Shown piece by piece: positions 7,478 through 10,367 of a stretch of DNA of 10,367 nucleotides. The notes under the pieces were generated by a model. The model did not search any database. It was given only the letters and a program-made list of their open reading frames with translations, and was not told where the DNA came from. The number at the start of each line of letters is the position of its first letter. The first letter of the stretch is position 1. This stretch comes from Phoronis ovalis (lineage: Eukaryota; Phoronida; Phoronidae). The position numbers and the translations under genes were made by a program. The DNA lies in NCBI GenBank assembly GCA_028565635.1, contig JAOXYB010064612.1, forward strand, positions 1-10,367. The letters run 5' to 3'.

Positions 7478-7672
7478 CTATATTGTGTCCTCTCTGACTT
7501 TCTGACTGGAACTTTTCTGGTTAGCTTTAAACCTTTGAGTTCTTGTGTAGTCTGCGTAAATAGCCCAAGCAACACCAACCGGCAGTACAACTGATATCAA
7601 GTTTCTGCGGACAAGTCTAATTCCTCTTTGAAACACAGTCAATTCTTGGTTTAGACTGCTACCAGCTTCCAT
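7478..7672 (-). CDS. Unrecognised 64-residue single-pass membrane protein
   Basis: The protein has a polar N-terminus (MEAGSSLNQELTVFQRG), a basic segment (IRLVRRN), one transmembrane helix (about 27-46, LISVVLPVGVAWAIYADY) and a basic hydrophilic tail ending VREDTI. A short basic segment before a single helix is typical of small mitochondrial inner-membrane proteins, but location is inference. The start at 7672 lies four bases after an excellent acceptor (GATTTTTTTTCTCAG), the same layout as NDUFB1. The first bases, ATGGAAGCTGGT, match ATGGCAGCTGGT of NDUFB1 (11 of 12), and RR-helix-Y-D is shared. It may be a diverged tandem copy or an unrelated small gene. I could not match it to a named family. 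Confidence 0.55.
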   Translation of the reverse strand: MEAGSSLNQELTVFQRGIRLVRRNLISVVLPVGVAWAIYADYTRTQRFKANQKSSSQKVREDTI

Positions 7673-7676
7673 AGAA

Positions 7677-8229
7677 CTGAGAAAAAAAATCAAATATTTA
7701 ATTTAAATAATTAAATAAAAATAGGTAAGACTCTAATGTGTCAGATATCATGTCTCATGTAGTAAAACAGCAGGAATACATTATATTAGAGTGTTATGCT
7801 ACATTAGCACTTGATCCTTATCAGAAGAAAAGATACAAAATGGAGCTATAAGTTTTGTGGGAAATTAAAAATATTTGGTATAATAACTGATGACAACACA
7901 GAAAAAAAAACTTGGATAGCCCCAGTTAGAAAAAAGAAATTGCCATGGTTTTAACAATATTTCCGAAGCACAGTGCAACAAAAAATCACTGACCGTAGGT
8001 TTCTTATCTCAAAGTGGTGAAACTATACCTATTTCATGCAATACAGCATAATATCCCTTCAGAGGTTGTGTAACAAATGTACATTTTAAACGAGAGCAAA
8101 AGAACAGAAGACAGATCATGGAAAAGACATATATTGTTTAGTGTATTCGATGTTTCAACCACTTTGAGATTTCAAAAACTTACGACCCAATGACCAAGCC
8201 TTAAGCTGACATAGTATTAAGGTTCATAC
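7677..8229 (-). other. Upstream region of the small - strand genes
   Basis: AT-rich, with no coding sequence seen. On the - strand a strong donor, GGGTC|GTAAGT (near 8185), could end a 5' leader exon that splices to the acceptor at 7677, an intron of about 510 bases. Its exon side adjoins the fold-back at 8230, so this is uncertain. Confidence 0.35.
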
Positions 8230-8605
8230 GACCAGGACCCCAGGGGCAGGCAACATGAATTGGGTACTCATGTTCCAACATGGCTTTTTCAAAAAGCCTC
8301 TTATGGAGTGACTCTTGACCTCCAAAAATGAGCCAATTGTAGTCACCTGTTGAGAATAACACATGGCTTAGACATTGACCAAATTGGGAAAAAAACAAGT
8401 TGCATTGACCTATATTGACCTAACGAAAGAGACGACCCAAAAAAGTGTCAGACCTCTAAAAAAACATATTTTCTTGATTTTGGGCAAAATCCAAAGAGCT
8501 TAACATATGGTATAATTTAATTACCAAAAAAATATACCCTTTCACATGAAAATTTGTTGGAACATGCGTACCCACTTTCATATTGACTCCACCCAGGACT
8601 AGGAC
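8230..8605. repeat. Inverted-repeat (fold-back) element A
   Basis: The arm at 8230-8280 and the arm at 8555-8605 are inverted copies. The inner 20 bases are TGTTGGAACATGMGTACCCA, with one difference between arms. The rest is about 60-80% alike with small indels through a CCC/GGAC-rich outer end. The loop of about 275 bases holds no gene I recognise. Frames open on the - strand (8201-8398, 8456-8677) lack splice or family support. Confidence 0.65.
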
Positions 8606-8717
8606 TACAAAATCACTACAAGGATCCCTGAATAACACAGTCAGCCAGGGAAAAAGTGTTGTTATATTTTTAAGCAAATATAATGGTGTCCTGTATTACC
8701 TATCCACTCAACTATAA

Positions 8718-9079
8718 TTTAGCACCAAAAATTTAATCCCTGCACTCAGCTCATACATCAACATGATCATAAATAGCTATTCTTCAAGTTAAAATCACAA
8801 CTTAATCAAGACTAAGTGTGATTCTCAAGAATGACTGCTTCCCTCTTGATAATAAGCCTGCTACATTTATATTAAATCCAGTTTTGAGGCTATAGAATTT
8901 GTCCATTTAGACCTTGAGAAAATTCACATGTCATCCAGCTGGAATTATGCAGGGACAGCAGTCATTTTCAAGAGCTGTCTTTTTCTTGAAAACATCAAAC
9001 TCAATGAAGAGTTGAATAAGCTATCTGTGATCAGATCCTTGATGAGCTGAGTGCAGGGATAGAATTTTTGGTGCTTAAA
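8718..9079. repeat. Inverted-repeat (fold-back, MITE-like) element B
   Basis: The outer arms, 8718-8754 and 9042-9079, agree at about 35 of 38 positions, including AATCCCTGCACTCAGCTCAT against its complement. Weaker similarity continues inward to about 8847 and 8951: TGATCA...AGCTAT and GCAGTCATT occur in both arms in opposite orientation. The central loop is about 100 bases. It looks like an inverted duplication or a non-autonomous DNA element whose left arm has decayed. Confidence 0.75.
8856..9047 (+). pseudogene. 64-codon open stretch inside element B
   Basis: An uninterrupted frame between TAA and TGA, with the first Met at codon 25. It includes FEAIEFVHLDLEK, SWNYAGTAV and LFLENIKLNEELNK, a composition not typical of random AT-rich DNA. 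The inverted left arm carries a related sequence with stops. It may be a coding remnant of a mobile element or chance. No family is recognised. Confidence 0.2.
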
Positions 9080-9121
9080 TTTTAGGATAAAATGTTTTGA
9101 TCAGGATTATGTTTCATAAAG

Positions 9122-9152
9122 GATAACACAGGAGGCCACATGGATAGTGTAG
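9122..9152 (+). repeat. Copy 1 of a 31-bp module shared by elements B and C
   Basis: GATAACACAGGAGGCC followed by ACATGGATAGTGTAG. It matches 27 of 31 bases of the copy at 10202-10232. Inverted partial copies are at 9664-9686 and 9729-9750, and a short remnant, TCCTGTATTAC, is at 8689-8699. It may be the terminal module of this repeat family. Confidence 0.7.
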
Positions 9153-9622
9153 CAAAAGTATACCAGTGGCTAGGAGGTTTGCTATAGATGTACAGTGGCA
9201 GCGGAGGTGGATTGTTGTAGACGGTAACAGAATTAATCACTGAAAAGATGCGGACTGATTTTATTTTTAATTTTCTTGTTATTTATATGATTGTCATGCA
9301 ACAAACAGTAGACAGACCCCAGTTGAATAAGTATGTACGACTGGTGGAGACTACTCTAACTTGAGGAGTGCCACAATAGTATATCATATTTATTTCAAAT
9401 GTTTTCTCTACATCTGATCTTATTAAATACTATCGGACACCAGAAGAAACACCAGAAAAAATGTAATTTAATCTAAATTAGTTAGCGAACGGTATGTAAG
9501 GGTGTCATGCCATGCAATTTTTAGAATAAGAGAGAAAAACAAAAACCTAATCGCTGGATTCAAGTCCATCAAGGTTCGACAGTTTGGCAAGAAGGTTATG
9601 CTCACGGTCACCTGGCAAGCAA
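9153..9622. other. Spacer between fold-back elements B and C
   Basis: No gene, RNA or long repeat seen. It is bracketed by opposite copies of the 31-bp module (9122-9152 and 9664-9686), so it may be the interior of a larger nested element. A GGTTCGA near 9573 is not part of a tRNA. Confidence 0.5.
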
Positions 9623-9753
9623 GTGTCGTTATATTTTAAACTAAATAAATATATGATATAATATCCATACAGCTTCCTGTGTAATCTAGTGTAGTTATAT
9701 TTTCAATAAATAAATTTATGATATATTATCCATATGGCCTCCTGTGTAACTAT
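9623..9753 (+). repeat. Direct duplication, 66-bp period
   Basis: Two units start at 9623 (GTGTCGTTATATTTT) and 9689 (GTGTAGTTATATTTT). Both continue through an AATAAATA-rich stretch, ATCCATA and CCTGTGTAA. The second unit overlaps the left arm of element C, so the arm end was duplicated in tandem. Confidence 0.75.
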
Positions 9754-10279
9754 ATATAAACAGGTCCTGAAACACCGGGCCAGTCTTGGACAATACCTCC
9801 TCTTTCAACTAGTATTTATGCTCCAAATATTAAGTACCTGCACTCAATCCAGACACCGATTTGATCACAAATCCTGTTTCTTCAAGTTTCAACACAAAAA
9901 TAGTCACTTCTTTATTATCCACCGCTAAATTCCTATGCCTTTCAAGAGCGATTCCAAAAAATCACATTTTAACACACTTGTCTACATTGGAACCTGGATG
10001 TGGATATACGAAGTAGGTATGACTCCTGATATATGTCTTTTAGACCATGGGGTGTCTCGGCATTATTCTCGAGGTCTGATTGGACGATGTGTTTTGCATC
10101 CGGGTTCCAATGTAGACAAGTGACTAAATTGGTATGTTGATTGAGTGCAGGATTGAGGCATTTTCCAAGACCGGGCCGGGTTCAGGACCTGTTTATATAT
10201 AGATTACACAGGAGTCCGTATGGATAGTGTAGGGCCTATCATAAATTTATTTATTTAAAAATATAACTACACTAGATTA
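9682..10279. repeat. Inverted-repeat (fold-back, MITE-like) element C
   Basis: The left arm 9682-9799 and right arm 10155-10279 are inverted copies. Shared blocks in order are TAATCTAGTGTAGTTATAT, AATAAATAAATTTATGATA, ATCCATAYGG, CTCCTGTGTAA, TATATATAAACAGGTCCTGAA and CAAGAC/GTCTTGG. The right arm has a small GGCCCTACACT block that the left lacks. CCTGCACTCAATC (9838-9850) is also inverted at about 10141-10154. No transposase is seen. The open frames inside (9734-9928, 9935-10123) fall in the repeat arms and are not called as genes. Confidence 0.8.
9976..10121. repeat. Inner inverted repeat nested in element C
   Basis: ACTTGTCTACATTGGAACCT plus GGATG (9976-10000) pairs with 10097-10121, 24 of 25 bases, around a 96-base centre. 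In the left arm about 150 bases separate this from the outer similarity, apparently later insertions, while in the right arm the two lie close together. Confidence 0.8.
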
Positions 10280-10367
10280 ACTAGACATTTGGTGAGTTGT
10301 AAACAACTCCGAGAGTGTACCCCCAGTCAAGAATGCTGCCAGTTGGAGAGACTGGCCCTAGTGAATT
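10280..10367. other. Right edge, two small hairpins
   Basis: GAGTTG (10294-10299) pairs with CAACTC (10304-10309), and GCCAGT (10338-10343) with ACTGGC (10351-10356) across seven bases. No tRNA or other RNA family fits. The sequence is cut by the window edge. Confidence 0.4.

Noticed and set aside
8201-8677. Two - strand open frames (8201-8398 and 8456-8677)
   Set aside because: They overlap the arms of fold-back element A and show no recognisable domain.
9541-9600. tRNA-like GGTTCGA stretch
   Set aside because: There is no matching A box, acceptor stem or anticodon arm at the right spacing.
9734-10123. Two + strand open frames (9734-9928 and 9935-10123)
   Set aside because: They are made of the inverted-repeat arms of element C and have no domain or splice support.

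Overview
The window is nuclear DNA from a metazoan, most likely an invertebrate. It is AT-rich, has spliceosomal introns with GT...AG borders, eukaryotic poly(A) signals, microsatellites and interspersed fold-back repeats. The main protein resembles vertebrate NEK2 closely, and a second gene is the animal complex I subunit NDUFB1. I cannot name the species from the sequence.

Positions 1-6400 hold a complete NEK2-type mitotic kinase gene on the + strand. It has eight coding exons and seven introns and encodes about 470 residues. The product has a kinase domain, a leucine zipper, a PP1-binding motif, two KEN boxes and a C-terminal Met-Arg tail. Every exon junction keeps phase with GT...AG borders. 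Intron 1 starts inside an (AC)9 microsatellite, and intron 2 carries a tandem array with a 32-33 bp period. Intron 7 starts with a coding-like extension of exon 7, which suggests an alternative C-terminus or an internal Ser/Pro-rich segment.

Positions 6400-7700 on the - strand hold two small genes for single-pass membrane proteins: NDUFB1 (58 aa) and an unrecognised 64-aa protein upstream of it. Both start four or five bases after a good 3' splice site, so both mRNAs should have an upstream leader exon or a trans-spliced leader. NEK2 and NDUFB1 converge tail to tail with little or no gap. An orphan exon-like segment lies on the + strand at 7176-7296.

Positions 8200-10300 are accessory DNA: three successive inverted-repeat (fold-back, MITE-like) structures. 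The last two share a short module around TACACAGGAG...ATGGATAGTGTAG. I see no convincing protein gene there, only a 64-codon open stretch in the second fold-back. The two genes recognised here, a kinase and a respiratory-chain subunit, have no evident functional link; their adjacency is positional. I see no defence, phage or bacterial system.
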